From assembly GCF_900090045.1 (NCBI RefSeq), contig NC_041784.1, positions 1,900,001-1,964,000 of the forward strand: DNA of 64,000 nucleotides. Reading direction: 5' to 3'. Both the position numbers and the translations under genes were made by a program. Each line of letters opens with the position of its first letter. The first letter of the stretch is position 1. The notes under the pieces are model-generated. The model had not been told where the DNA came from, did no database searches, and worked only from the letters and a program-made list of their open reading frames with translations. Positions 53,291-64,000 of this stretch are shown here, one piece after another. The stretch is from Plasmodium malariae (taxonomy: Eukaryota > Apicomplexa > Aconoidasida > Haemosporida > Plasmodiidae).

Positions 53291-54069
53291 ATATATGAAG
53301 GAATTAATACTTATAAAACTGTCTATAAGATCCAGGACGCACCTATAAAAATATCTAAATAAGATTTATTAACACTGTTCTAAAATTTGATAGATATGCA
53401 TAATGATTATAATACATACATAACCAAAAATATTATATAATATATTAGCAATTATGTATTGTGAAACAATTAAAAAGTATTATTACCTTAGAAACATTTT
53501 TACATTTTTGTGGTAAATATAATACCTTGCAGTGGCAAAAAATATATTAACTCAGGTAACTATAATAAATTATTAATTATCAACTTATGTTTTTATAATA
53601 CATATAATAACTTATATTTAGGAAATATGACGATTTTAACAAGCGTTATAAAAATCATATAACAACTATATAAAACCCTTATAAATGGGGAAAAAAAATA
53701 GCATTAAACAAAAGGAAATACAAGGAAGTACGCATTTTAATCAGAATTCTTATAAAATTATAAATAGTTTCATTATTATATATAATGTGCAATATTAACA
53801 AAAATCCTATATAAATTACTAGTAGTGCATAACCATTTGTATTATAAATTTTAATAAAAATTAGCATAATATAAATATTGCAAATATGGAAGTTCTTTTT
53901 TTTTTTTAGTTATATTTTATGCGGTTTATCTCATATAAACTTGTATGAGTAGAATTAAAAAAGTGGTGGTAATTTAGTTCCACATATGATAAAATTTATA
54001 TATCCATCAAGAGAGAAAATATAAAACAGCATAATAATCCAAATTATGTAGGGTATCATTTTTTATGAT
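53290..54069 (+). pseudogene. Possible pir remnant (last-exon-like end)
   Basis: After a T-run and AG at about 53906, one plus-strand frame contains FISYKLV, a stop, VELKKWW, a stop, and then ISIKRENIKQHNNPNYVGYH ending FL before TGA at 54067-54069. The NVGYH/YHxx ending close to a stop, preceded by a basic segment, resembles the cytoplasmic exon of some pir proteins. Upstream patches from 53290 (VYKIQDAPIKISK) are coding-like but unassigned, and no transmembrane segment is recognisable, so the exon-2 part may be largely lost. Confidence 0.28.
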
Positions 54070-57000
54070 ACTTTCAATAAAATTATAAGGAATAAAAGTA
54101 ATTCATTTTTTATGGTTTCCATTACGTAAATGGAATTTTAGAAGGAACAAATTTGCTACTATAAGAAAGAATATATAAAATGGAAACATTTGATACATAA
54201 ATTATAAATGAGTAAATTGTATAAATAATATATAGAATATTTGTAATATAAAATAATGAATGTAACGTTAATTTCATAATTTAATATATTAATGAAAAAT
54301 GAATATGAGGATGATTTAAAAAACGTATAAAAAACGAAAAAAAAGAAAATTAAATTTTGTGTATAGTTTTTATATGTTTATTACTTGTTATTTAATGAAG
54401 TAAATACTGAAAATGATTATGCAAAAAAAATAGAATATTGGTTTTTTGTATAGCATTAATATGATCATTATTTTAATGAAAAAAATGCTTATGCACATAA
54501 CAAAGGATGATGTATTGATGCTCTAAATATATATATGAATAAAAATATTGAAAAGTACACTTTCATACAAGCTATGATATTTAAAAAGAAACGATTATTA
54601 TAATAAATACTTCATAAAATTAGAAGTAATATAATTTATTTAATGAGTTCATTAAATAATAAATATTATATTAACTTAATTATTTAAATATAATAATACT
54701 AATAATAATAATATCTTAAGGATATTTAATATTCTGTGTGAATTTATTTATTTTAATATTTATGAAAATTTATCTTACAATATTTTCGTACGATAAAGCG
54801 CAAAACTTAGTTGAACAAATGTTATTTGTAATATACATATGTTTTAAGTAAAATAATTATACTATATTTTTTTTTTTTTTTTTTTTTTTTGGTAACTTAT
54901 TAATTCTGAAAAAGTACATTATTCATTGAATAATGTTATTTGTTGCACGAATAAATAATCTTTTCATATATATATATATTAATTTTGAGTTATTTTAACA
55001 CACTAAATTCAGTGACATAATCCTTTAATATATATATATATGTATTTTCTTTATATAACTACATATTAATATTTTAGTGAAACATTATTGATAATTTATA
55101 AATAATTATAGCTATAATAAAAAAATATATAATAGCTTTTTATTTTATAATTAATATATATAAACATAAATAATCTTTTTTTAAAATTCGTTTATGTTTT
55201 TACACAGAATACGGATATAATATGTGTGAAATCAGTATTATTTTAATTTGAGGAAGTACTCTGTGCATTTATTATAGTAAAAACTGATTCTTTTTTTGTC
55301 GACTATGAATATAAAAGAAGAATCGTTATTCTTTATTTTATACAGGAAAATTTATAAGTACTACTTTAAGAATAAAATTTTTTTTTATTTAAAATAACCG
55401 AAAAAATAAAATAAAAATATACCAGTAAAATAATATATAGTAATTCCTGTTTTTTTTTTTGTTCTTTAATCTCATTTATATATATAATGATTTTTATAAA
55501 ACGAGACACAGTTTGTAGTGTAATACATATATGACGTTTGTGCACATATATGTTAATGATAAATATTAATTGAATTTTCAAATGATAAATTAATCTTTAA
55601 ACTATTAATAATAATATTATATAATGTTAAAGGAAATATATGTAATTTAGAATTAATTTAAAGGTAAATTGTTATAATGAGATAAAAATATATTATATAT
55701 ATTTTTTTTTTAAAATGTTACTGAACCTTAAGCAGTTCAAGTGAGGGGAGTATTAAATAGTGCTAGAAATAGTTCACGTATAAAATAGAATGAATTATTT
55801 ATAAATAAATGTTAGAAGAAATATATACGTGTATAATCTAACTAAATTAGTATTAGTGCTTAAAAATGTATTATTGTTATGAATATTTAACTTTAATCGA
55901 ATTATAAGAAAAAAACTTTATATTTATTATATGAAAAATAAAAGTAAAAAAAAAATTGATATAGAGAATAAGTAAAACATAAATACTCTATTTTTATTTT
56001 AAGTTAATTATTTTTGATATTTATTGTCTTTTCTGAATGATCTTATTATGATATTAAAAAACAGTACACAATTTTTTTTATCAATAATACGTACTAAAAT
56101 ATGGAAAATACATAATAAAATTTAAAAATATAAGTGTAATAGAATACTATTTACAATATTTAATTAAAATTTTGCTTCTGTTTTCGTTATAATATAGGAG
56201 TTAATTAAAAAAATACTAACAATGCAAAAGGCAGTTCATTCATATTTTTTATTGAAAGTTCATATTATTTATTTTTTTAAAGTTTATTAAAAAAAAAATG
56301 TAATATAAGCATTTAAAAAAAAATATATTTAAAAAGTTTAAAATAAGAGATGTCATTAGTAGTTTCATTATATAGGGGTATAAGCATCAATATTAGATAT
56401 AATAACTTCTATTAGTGTTCTATTCTTTCCTAACTTACATAATAATAATAAAAAAACATACAATTAAGTACAAATATACGTAATAACATATTCGTTAATA
56501 TAGTCATATGTGTGATAGAAAAATTTTATAGTAATAGTAATATAATACTGATAATAATTGAGTATAATACATATATAAAATGGAGAGATATTGAGAAATT
56601 ATTGTGGACTTCGTAGGAATATATTTTTAAAGATTTCTTCAACAATGCAGGGATGAATGTATAATATATATATATTTTTATTTTTATTATAGAAATATTT
56701 TTCATTCTATAATTTAATTATATATATAGAAGATTTTTCTTTAACAAAATTATATCAATTTATAAGGAATGATAATTTTTTTTTAAATCCATCACTATAT
56801 ACTGTATTATTATTAACAGATAACTATAGTTAATATAATGGAGATGAATACATTCATAATTACTACTTGCCTAGTTAAAAAAACAAAGAATTTTATAATT
56901 TGAAATAATTTTCTAATGTAAATAAAATGTATAATAAATATAAAGAATGAAAGAAAAAACATATATTTCTAAAAGGATTATACATTATGGATACATATAT

Positions 57001-57385
57001 GGAAAAGGCTCCTTATATTAAAAAAGTAAAATGTAATTGCAGAAAATGTGAACTATACGCATAAAAGTACTTTTTATAAATATATATTTCACTGTTTTTT
57101 ATATAAAATTTATTGTTTATTAATTATTTTATATTACTCTTATATTTTTATTATTATTAAAGTTTGCCATAATATAATCACATAATTGAATTTTTAAGAT
57201 TTTTACATATTTTTAATTGAGAATTATGTTAATACAAGAAATATTCTATCATTTATTAAAATTAAAATAAAATAAGTGTACTTATAACTTGTATTATAAT
57301 TGTTTAAACATAAAAGCTTATTTGTCGTTAAACGTTAGTATTGTACCCGTCGTATACATTTAATCAATTAGGATAAATCTTAATA
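54070..57385. other. Intergenic A/T-rich stretch
   Basis: No supportable gene in about 3.3 kb. It contains a 24-base T run at 54867-54890 and many A/T tracts. A 25-codon frame at 56986 with three Cys residues (KVKCNCRKCELYA) was noted but not called. Confidence 0.5.
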
Positions 57386-57553
57386 ATGGTAGATACAATA
57401 TATATTTTTTAAAAAATATTATTATATATATCTTTATTTTAGCATAGTATAGTTTGTCGAAACAGAAAAAATATTTTTATTCAAATTAAGGAGTTATTTA
57501 CTATATATATATATATATACATATATATATTATATTTTTTTATCAATCGTCAG

Positions 57554-58645
57554 GATGATGTAGGACTTACTCTTCCTTCTGCTCTTAATTATAAAATTTT
57601 AGATAACAAAACTGCTTATTACTCCGATGATAAATGTAATACATTAGTTGATGTTTTAAGTGAATACAATGGTGTTTTTGACTTTTGTGAGAAATTTATA
57701 GGAATCATCGAGAATTTTAATAAACTGACAATTTTTGGTCAATTCGAAGATGATTCTTGCATAACTGTAAAGTTCTGGGTATACGATCGTTTATTTAAAT
57801 TACCTATTAACAACACAAATGTTAATGATATCAATAAGGTTATACTTAAGCTAAAGGAAAACATTGATTTGGATACAATTAAAGAATGTAATATATTTAA
57901 TTTTACATATTCGAAGGAAGATTTTTATATTATGAAAAGTTTGTATGATTATGCTACAAATTATAATACAATCAAGAAATACCTTTATGGTAAAAATTAT
58001 ATATGTAAGCAGAATTTGAAAAATTATATTGATAAAAATTATGAAATATATATCAATGTAAAAGATAAGTGTAATAGTAATGATACAAGAAATGATGAAT
58101 ATTGTACAGTATATGATTATATTAAAAAGGTGTTTATAAATGAAAATTCTTCTTTATCGTGTAAAGTAAAACACTCAGAAGATGACGTTAGTGAAAAAGA
58201 ACATGTAACACGAAGAGATGAAGGATTATCCCCAACATTAAGTAACTTAGGTAAACGTGATGAAAAGATATCTGGAATTAATGCCATAACAGAACATGAG
58301 AAGAATTCTGTTCCATTTGCTAAAATTATTGTTGGAGTTGTTTTTCCACTTTTGGGATTTTTTTTCATCTTGTATAAAGTAAATACAAATTAAAAATAAA
58401 TATAAAAATACTGTACATTAATAGTGATAATATATTTCGTTAAATGTTAATAATTATTAACATAAAATATTATATATTTTATATATTTAATAACTAATTA
58501 GTTTACTCCATTTAAATCATGGTTAAAAACTAATTTATTGAAGAAAAAAATAATTAAGGATTACGAAGATGAAGAATATACACAAGAACCTTTGAATGAA
58601 TATTATAGTACACGCAGACGTCATGTACACTACCATCCTTTATGA
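57554..58645 (+). CDS. PIR protein (pir, short form); exon 1 unresolved
   Basis: Exon 2 (57554-58378, 275 codons) begins right after a CGTCAG acceptor with DDVGLTLPSALNYKILDNKT, matching the pir start pattern LPS..NYKILD. Conserved blocks follow: CNTLVDVLSE, FDFCEKFIGIIENF, ITVKFWVYDRLFKL and the LYDYATNYNTIKKYL region. Then come Cys-containing segments, a short hydrophilic stretch, and the transmembrane segment VGVVFPLLGFFFILYK. The GT donor is at 58379, and exon 3 (58502-58645) reads FTPFKSWLKTNLLKKKIIKD and ends RRRHVHYHPL. All frames are intact, giving about 322 residues without exon 1. The only upstream ATG nearby is at 57386, immediately followed by GTAGAT, which would make a one-codon exon; this is unproven. 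The C-terminus differs in type from the 46-kb pir protein. Confidence 0.88.
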
Positions 58646-60712
58646 AATACATAATAAATAAATTAACAATTAAAATTAGTTGAAGTTGCACGTGGAGCAT
58701 AAAGTAGTATGAAAAGCTGAATAAGTTTATATATTTATTGTGTAATCAGATATTCAAATAAATTAATATATATAGGAAAATATTACATGGTAAAAATAAA
58801 AAATATGTTGAAAAAAAATATTAATAAAAGAATATTATTGTTGAAAAATTTTATAAGTTTAGCAACAGTTAAAATAGAGGTATATCAATCTAAGCTATAA
58901 AGGATGAATCTAAAAGGGTTAATTCATAGCACAGGCTAATTTAAGAAAATATATTCATTCATGAAATATTGAGAAATAATATAGAATACCTATATACTAA
59001 AAAATGTAAAAAACTAAATATATATCGAGACAAAATGGTATAGAAATATTTTACAAAATAAAAAAAGAAAAAGAAAAAGATTTTAGAAATTAGACTATAT
59101 TAATAGGATTGTTCAAAATAAATAGTGGGTATATAGTATTGCATCGCAATTTAAGAGAGCATATACAATTGATATATTATTTCAATAAAGAAGATAACGT
59201 TTTAACTTATATAGAGAATTGTAATTACAAGAATAGAAAATGTTAAATTAGTAATTGTTATACTTTTTGGTTGTTAATTTAAATATAAATCAAGATAAAA
59301 TTAAGCAAGAAATAAAAGATTTTAAGTTATTAAATTTAATAGAATTAAATACATTTTTTATATAGTAGTATGACTGAATTCATAATTTAAGGTAGTAAAA
59401 AGAATAATATGTACAGCTCATTAAATAGGAAGGTATGCTATAAATAATTATTCTTATAATATGAAATAGGTACGTTCATCAGATTATATCATATATTATA
59501 TCTCAATAGAAGTATACAAAATAAAAAATAACATATGAGGTTATATATATTGTAAATTATGCTATATAAAAATAATAGTTTAATTTTTGATGTAACTTTG
59601 CCAGATATAAAACAATATATAGCACAGATTTTTTTATAAATGTATAAATATAAGTACTTAACTTATAATAAAAGGTGAAATAAGAGAAATTGTAAATATA
59701 ATTTAAGTAATTTTTATTATGTATAAATTTATAAATAAATTTTCTGTATACAGTATGTTAAATATATTTTCTTATTGAACAAAATTATCATATAAAAATT
59801 GGAAAAGTATTTGTTATCGAAACAATTTTATAAAATTCAACAGAACAATAAAATTTAAGTGTTTTTATTAATAAAAAAGTTCATTTTAGTTGTAACGTTA
59901 TAGAAAAAACTAATGTATATATTTTCTAAAAATTATCAAGTTCTTTTTTTGTTTCATATGAAAAGTTTTTCTAAACATAAAGACACTCCATATTAAATAA
60001 AAAAGTTTACAATTATTGTGTTGTAAATGTATCTATATACTATATATATATTTATATTGTTTATTAAAAATATATAATATATAGACAAAGAATAAATGTA
60101 CATTAATAAAATATATTTGATAAATATAAGCAATATATTATTAAAATTCATGATGATATATTAAAAGAGAAAGAAGAAAATTTCAAAAAATTTAAATAAA
60201 GAATAGATTGTATAAATGAATACAATCACTTATATAAAATAATTAACACAGTGCTTCATTTACTGATGAGCAAAATACAATAATACTGTAGTTATTTTAG
60301 AATAGAATACAAAATTAGTAACGATTAAAATTTATATAATCATAGCAAATATATAATATAACGTAGGTATATTAGTAATATATAAGTATTAAAAAATCAA
60401 TAAAATATTAAGAATCATATTTTAATAAAAATTGAAAAATATAAATAATAGTAAATATCATATATTAAGTTAAAAGTAAATTTTTCATTATAAAAATATG
60501 TAACAAAAGTTACACAACAAACAAAATATATAAATAGCTGTAAAATATTAAATAAGTATATATATAAACTAAAACATTAATATTTTATTTTTTTAATTAA
60601 TTATTTTTTATAAGAATAATTTTTCTTAGAGAAACTATTATCAATTTAATATTATATTATTTAAATAATATATAAAATATATAATATATCTATAATTATC
60701 ATCGTTCGCAAG
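58646..60712. other. 3' flank and intergenic stretch
   Basis: No gene is supported in about 2 kb. The plus strand is unusually A-rich here (AAAAAAGAAAAAGAAAAAGA near 59060), but every frame is closed by stops. Confidence 0.5.
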
Positions 60713-60769
60713 ATGACGCAAGGAATAACGTATAAAAACCTTCGGACATTCATATTTTTTCTTTTGAAG
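60713..60769 (+). other. Orphan signal-exon candidate
   Basis: ATG at 60713 opens 19 codons, MTQGITYKNLRTFIFFLLK, ending exactly at a GT donor (AAG^GTACAT). The layout (short polar start, hydrophobic run, GT) is that of a Plasmodium exon 1 encoding a signal peptide, but the wording differs from the fam-l-type exon 1 at 61260. No second exon can be recognised before the next gene starts. It may be a relic of a deleted gene, a non-coding chance event, or an alternative first exon. Confidence 0.3.
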
Positions 60770-61259
60770 GTACATTTCATAAAACAACACTTTTATTTCT
60801 TTTATATGAGTTGCATACACGTTGTAATTTCATGTGTAATTTCGAGAAGTATTTATTTATATATGAATAAAATATAAATAATTTGTTCTATCTTTAATAA
60901 TATTTTAATAAAAAATAACTATATATTAAAGAATATTCATACATATATTATTTAATATTTTATATATTGACATTTCGTATTATTTATTAATATTATTTTA
61001 TATTGTAAGATATTCTATTTAAATAATATTTTATTTTATTTTTTTAAGTTATTTTAAATTCTAAAATTATTGTTTTAGTAATTTTACATTAATTTTATTT
61101 AATTTTTTTTTCTTTGAATGAAAATATACTATATATGCTTAATATTTTAGGAAAAAATGTTAAAAAAATATAAAAAGAGTACTTTTGTATTGTTGGAAGA
61201 GTATAAAATCATGTTAAATTTTTTTTATGGAATATTTTATTAAATTAGAGATCTATAAC
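60770..61259. other. 5' flank of the fam-l-like pseudogene
   Basis: A/T-rich with no coding signal. From about 61145 it begins to match the flank at 36750. Confidence 0.5.
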
Positions 61260-62225
61260 ATGTAACGAAAGATTAAATTTATCTTTTTTGTAAAAATTTC
61301 TGTGCTTATAATTCTAAAATGGTTATGTCATTTTCACAATGACATGGTACAATATTTTTTGGAAGCATTTGGAATTTTAATATTTTTATTGCTTATATGT
61401 ATTATGTTTTTTTTGAATGATAATATTTATTTATTTATTTTTGAAATATTTAACTTTTTTTTTAGAGAAGGTTTAACAAATCATTTAATGAGAAATATAA
61501 TCTTCGTAAAAAATTAGATGCAAAAATTTATCGATTATTAGGAAATTGTGAAAAAAATATTTATTAAAAAATTGGAAGCTTAAAAAATGAGATACCACGT
61601 AGTACAAAAAAAAAAGAACGAATAATTACTTACACTTAATAGTGAAAAACGAAACCAAGAAAATAAAGAACAATTATATAGAAATTCATTAATCAAGGAA
61701 AAACTGATTAAGCTACTTATGAAAAATAAATGTATCATGCTTCATAGAACATTTACCCATTATGAAAAAAAGATGATGAATGGACTTAATGATATAGCAT
61801 TTTTTAAAAAGATGATATTAAATAATAATAAGGTTTACAAAAAGTTAAAACGTAAAAATTATGGTTTATAACTTTGCTTACTTTTATTATTGTTCTTATT
61901 GGTATTAATGATACCTATATTAGATTTATCATTAAGGAATGTGGGAACGGAAAATGGTTTACTGGAAATATCAAAAATGTTAATCATAAAAATTGAAGGA
62001 GAACCTCGTTCCCATTATTTTGACACTATACCACAAATAAGAGGGGTGTTCAATGAATGGTTCGGTGCAAATGAGGGGAATTACAGTACATCATATACAG
62101 TATCTAGTATTTTAATGTATTGTGCTCCTTTCTTCACATTGGCTGCTATACTTATATTAGAAATATTTTATTATTATAAAAGAGTTATAAAACGTAAAAT
62201 AATTAAATTTTTAGAAAAATTATAA
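61260..62225 (+). pseudogene. fam-l-like pseudogene, paralogue of the 36867 gene
   Basis: Exon 1 (61260-61346) is ATG immediately followed by TAA, then an intact signal exon (RKIKFIFFVKISVLIILKWL, then CHFHNDM) and a GT donor. Exon 2 starts at 61466: RRFNKSFNEKYNLRKKLDAK, then IYRLLG. A TAA follows near 61565, then a frame change in the A-run and stops near 61640. The restored frame reads LIKEKLIKLLMKNKCIMLHR and MNGLNDIAFFKKM, closely matching LIKKLMKNKFTMLH and LNGLNDKAFFKKM of the 36867 protein. A TAA at about 61868 sits just before transmembrane segment 1, after which the frame is open to 62225 (FLLVLMIPILDLSL ... SSILMYCAPF ... YYYKRVIKRKIIKF). The loop between the transmembrane segments is unrelated to that of its paralogue. 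It is clearly broken as a full-length gene. Confidence 0.9.
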
Positions 62226-62756
62226 GAATAATAATGAACTGTTCATTTCTGTAAATAAGCCTTCAATATCAAGTACAAACTGTAATAATTTTAATGACAT
62301 ACTCAATATATAAGAGAATAATCGCTTATATGTTTTATGTATATGTACTTACGAGTAGTCATTCTTTATATGTAAATGTGAAAAAAATATTTTTATTCTT
62401 TTTGTGCATTTGAATTTTTGAAATTTTTTTATTTTGTATTTTAATGTATTCATTCAGATGAATTAAATGTTATAATTTAACATATATATTTCTGTATATA
62501 TGAAAAATTTAAAGATATATATATTTGTGCATTAAAATTAATATATGAAAGCGCATTTAATATTATATGAATGAATTCATTTTTTAATTTACATTTTAAC
62601 GAGAAAGAAAAAAAATCTTTGTATTATTAATCATTTTCTAGTATATAATTATTATTTGTCCATTTTACTAAGAAAAAGAATTATTAGTTTTTAAGTAACA
62701 GTAAATTTCCTTTATTTGTATAAAATGAAAGGAAGCGAATATATTAAATGCTATAC

Positions 62757-62797
<41 letters not shown>

Positions 62798-64000
62798 GTT
62801 GAACTATAAAGTAGTACTTTAAATTTAATTGTTTTTTCTTCTTAATTTCTTAATTTTTTTGCATATAATAAATTTATATTTGTCATTCTGTGGTTTACAT
62901 GACACTTAAAACAGAAATAATTCAACATATCAATTTTTATTCTATAGTTACTAAAAAAAAAGAATATTTATTTATGCTTATTCTTTGTTTAATCTTTATA
63001 TCTAAAATTAAATTCCTGAAAATACATATTTGTAAATGAATAAAGACATAATAATATATTAGCAGTAAAATTGTCAGTACAAAAGTTAATAATATATTTT
63101 GGTAAATCATACTGTAACACTTCCTTATTTTTAATATATATATATAATAACCCGTATATTGATCTAATAAGTAAATTTATATTATACATAATATTTTTAA
63201 GTAATGGTAATTTTATGCAACATACATATACTAATTTTACTGTGTCCTTTTTTTTATTTTTCTAATATATTAATATTGTTTTAAATTTCTACATATAGGT
63301 AAAAAATAAAAACATTAAAGGGATTATTTTAAAAATTTTACTTTTAGAAATAATGGTACAAATTAAATTTAATTAAGAATTACATTTTTTTAAAAATGAC
63401 TCAAAAATAAAAAATAAATCTTTATTTACTTTTTAAATATATATTTTTTCAAATTATGAATGATATTTTATAAATTGAGTTTTCAAGAAATGTTATATGC
63501 TATAACTTAGTGTAGCTGTTTAAATGAGAATTAAAGAATGTGCTATATTTTATAAAATAATAAGCGTACATATTACTGACAATTCAATTTATTATAACAG
63601 TTATTTAATAACCATAATGGCTAACTTTTTCTAGCAATAGTAACAAGACTTTTAAAAATATATCTTGGAAAATATAATTAATAATAGGAAAATACTTATG
63701 AAATTAGAAATTATTCTGTTAGCAGTTTATAAAAAATTGAAATATATCTATATTCTACACGTTTTATGCTGTAAATAAATTTAATATTTAATGATACTTA
63801 TAAATCATGTATTTTTTTTTATATGGAATAGATTTTATCAAAAAATACTTTTGATAACTCTATTATATTGAGTAATTAAATTATACATTTTGAATATTTT
63901 TGTACGAATTCAAGTTATAGAATTTTGAAATTATTTGTTTGTACATAACGTAAATATTAAAACTTTGTAATACATTTTTAAGAGTGTTTTATTTTAGTAG
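62226..64000. other. Spacer downstream of the fam-l-like pseudogene
   Basis: No gene. It is part of the duplication and corresponds to the spacer between the two fam-l-like genes at 36.9 and 39.8 kb. It contains an (AT)11-T17 tract at 62761. Open frames at 62989-63189 (minus) and 63071-63265 (plus) lie in this non-coding spacer and are not called. Confidence 0.65.

Larger units (their letters stand above)
61145..64000 (+). repeat. Segmental duplication, copy 2
   Basis: Colinear partner of 36750-39680; anchors are listed there. The match runs to the last bases of the window (GTTTTATTTT at 63986 corresponds to about 39652), so the duplication is cut by the window edge. Confidence 0.75.

Noticed and set aside
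56986..57063. 25-codon frame with closely spaced cysteines (KVKCNCRKCELYA)
   Set aside because: Too short, no donor site at its end, and no related copy elsewhere in the window; may be chance.

Overview
The window is strongly AT-rich DNA with long stretches that are nearly pure A/T, many homopolymer and (AT)n tracts, and sparse small two- or three-exon genes with introns of about 120-135 bp. It matches the subtelomere of a human-type malaria parasite. It contains pir (Plasmodium interspersed repeat) genes and two-exon, two-transmembrane exported-protein genes of the fam-l/fam-m kind. That combination points to Plasmodium malariae or a very close relative. This assignment comes from family knowledge and recognised motifs, not from a database search. 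No telomeric repeats, tRNA, rRNA, housekeeping genes or CRISPR arrays were seen, so the window is inside a gene-family zone and not at a chromosome end.

Layout, left to right. 1-0.8 kb: degraded minus-strand coding remnant, possibly pir. 8.25-10.3 kb: large pir pseudogene, plus strand. 11.2-12.9 kb: unidentified decayed coding. 14.7-15.6 kb: intact exported-protein gene. 17.0-17.7 kb: unidentified decayed coding. 18.2-19.2 kb: minus-strand pir pseudogene. 19.2-28.3 kb: a gene-poor 9 kb. 28.3-29.2 kb: intact exported-protein gene lacking the usual export-motif arginine. 33.0-33.8 kb: exported-protein pseudogene. 36.9-37.8 and 39.8-40.8 kb: a tandem pair of intact fam-l-like genes. 45.9-47.8 kb: intact pir gene of 537 residues. 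51.3-52.1 kb: exported-protein pseudogene. 57.55-58.65 kb: second, shorter pir gene of a different C-terminal type. 60.7 kb: orphan signal-exon candidate. 61.3-62.2 kb: fam-l-like pseudogene.

Three pairs of segments appear to be ancient duplicates that include non-coding flanks: 8.25-11.1 with 46.06-48.6 kb (pir plus 3' flank), 36.75-39.68 with 61.15-64.0 kb (fam-l gene plus downstream spacer), and 3.7-4.4 with 25.4-26.1 kb (no gene seen in either). The second pair predicts another fam-l gene starting roughly 170 bp beyond the right edge.

The family proteins would be made in blood stages, enter the secretory pathway through the exon-1 hydrophobic segment, and be exported to, or displayed at, the infected red cell. 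That is family knowledge. The sequence itself shows only signal-like exons, PEXEL-like RLLx motifs and transmembrane segments. Six confidently called genes look intact and five family members are confidently broken, so this looks like a birth-and-death neighbourhood.
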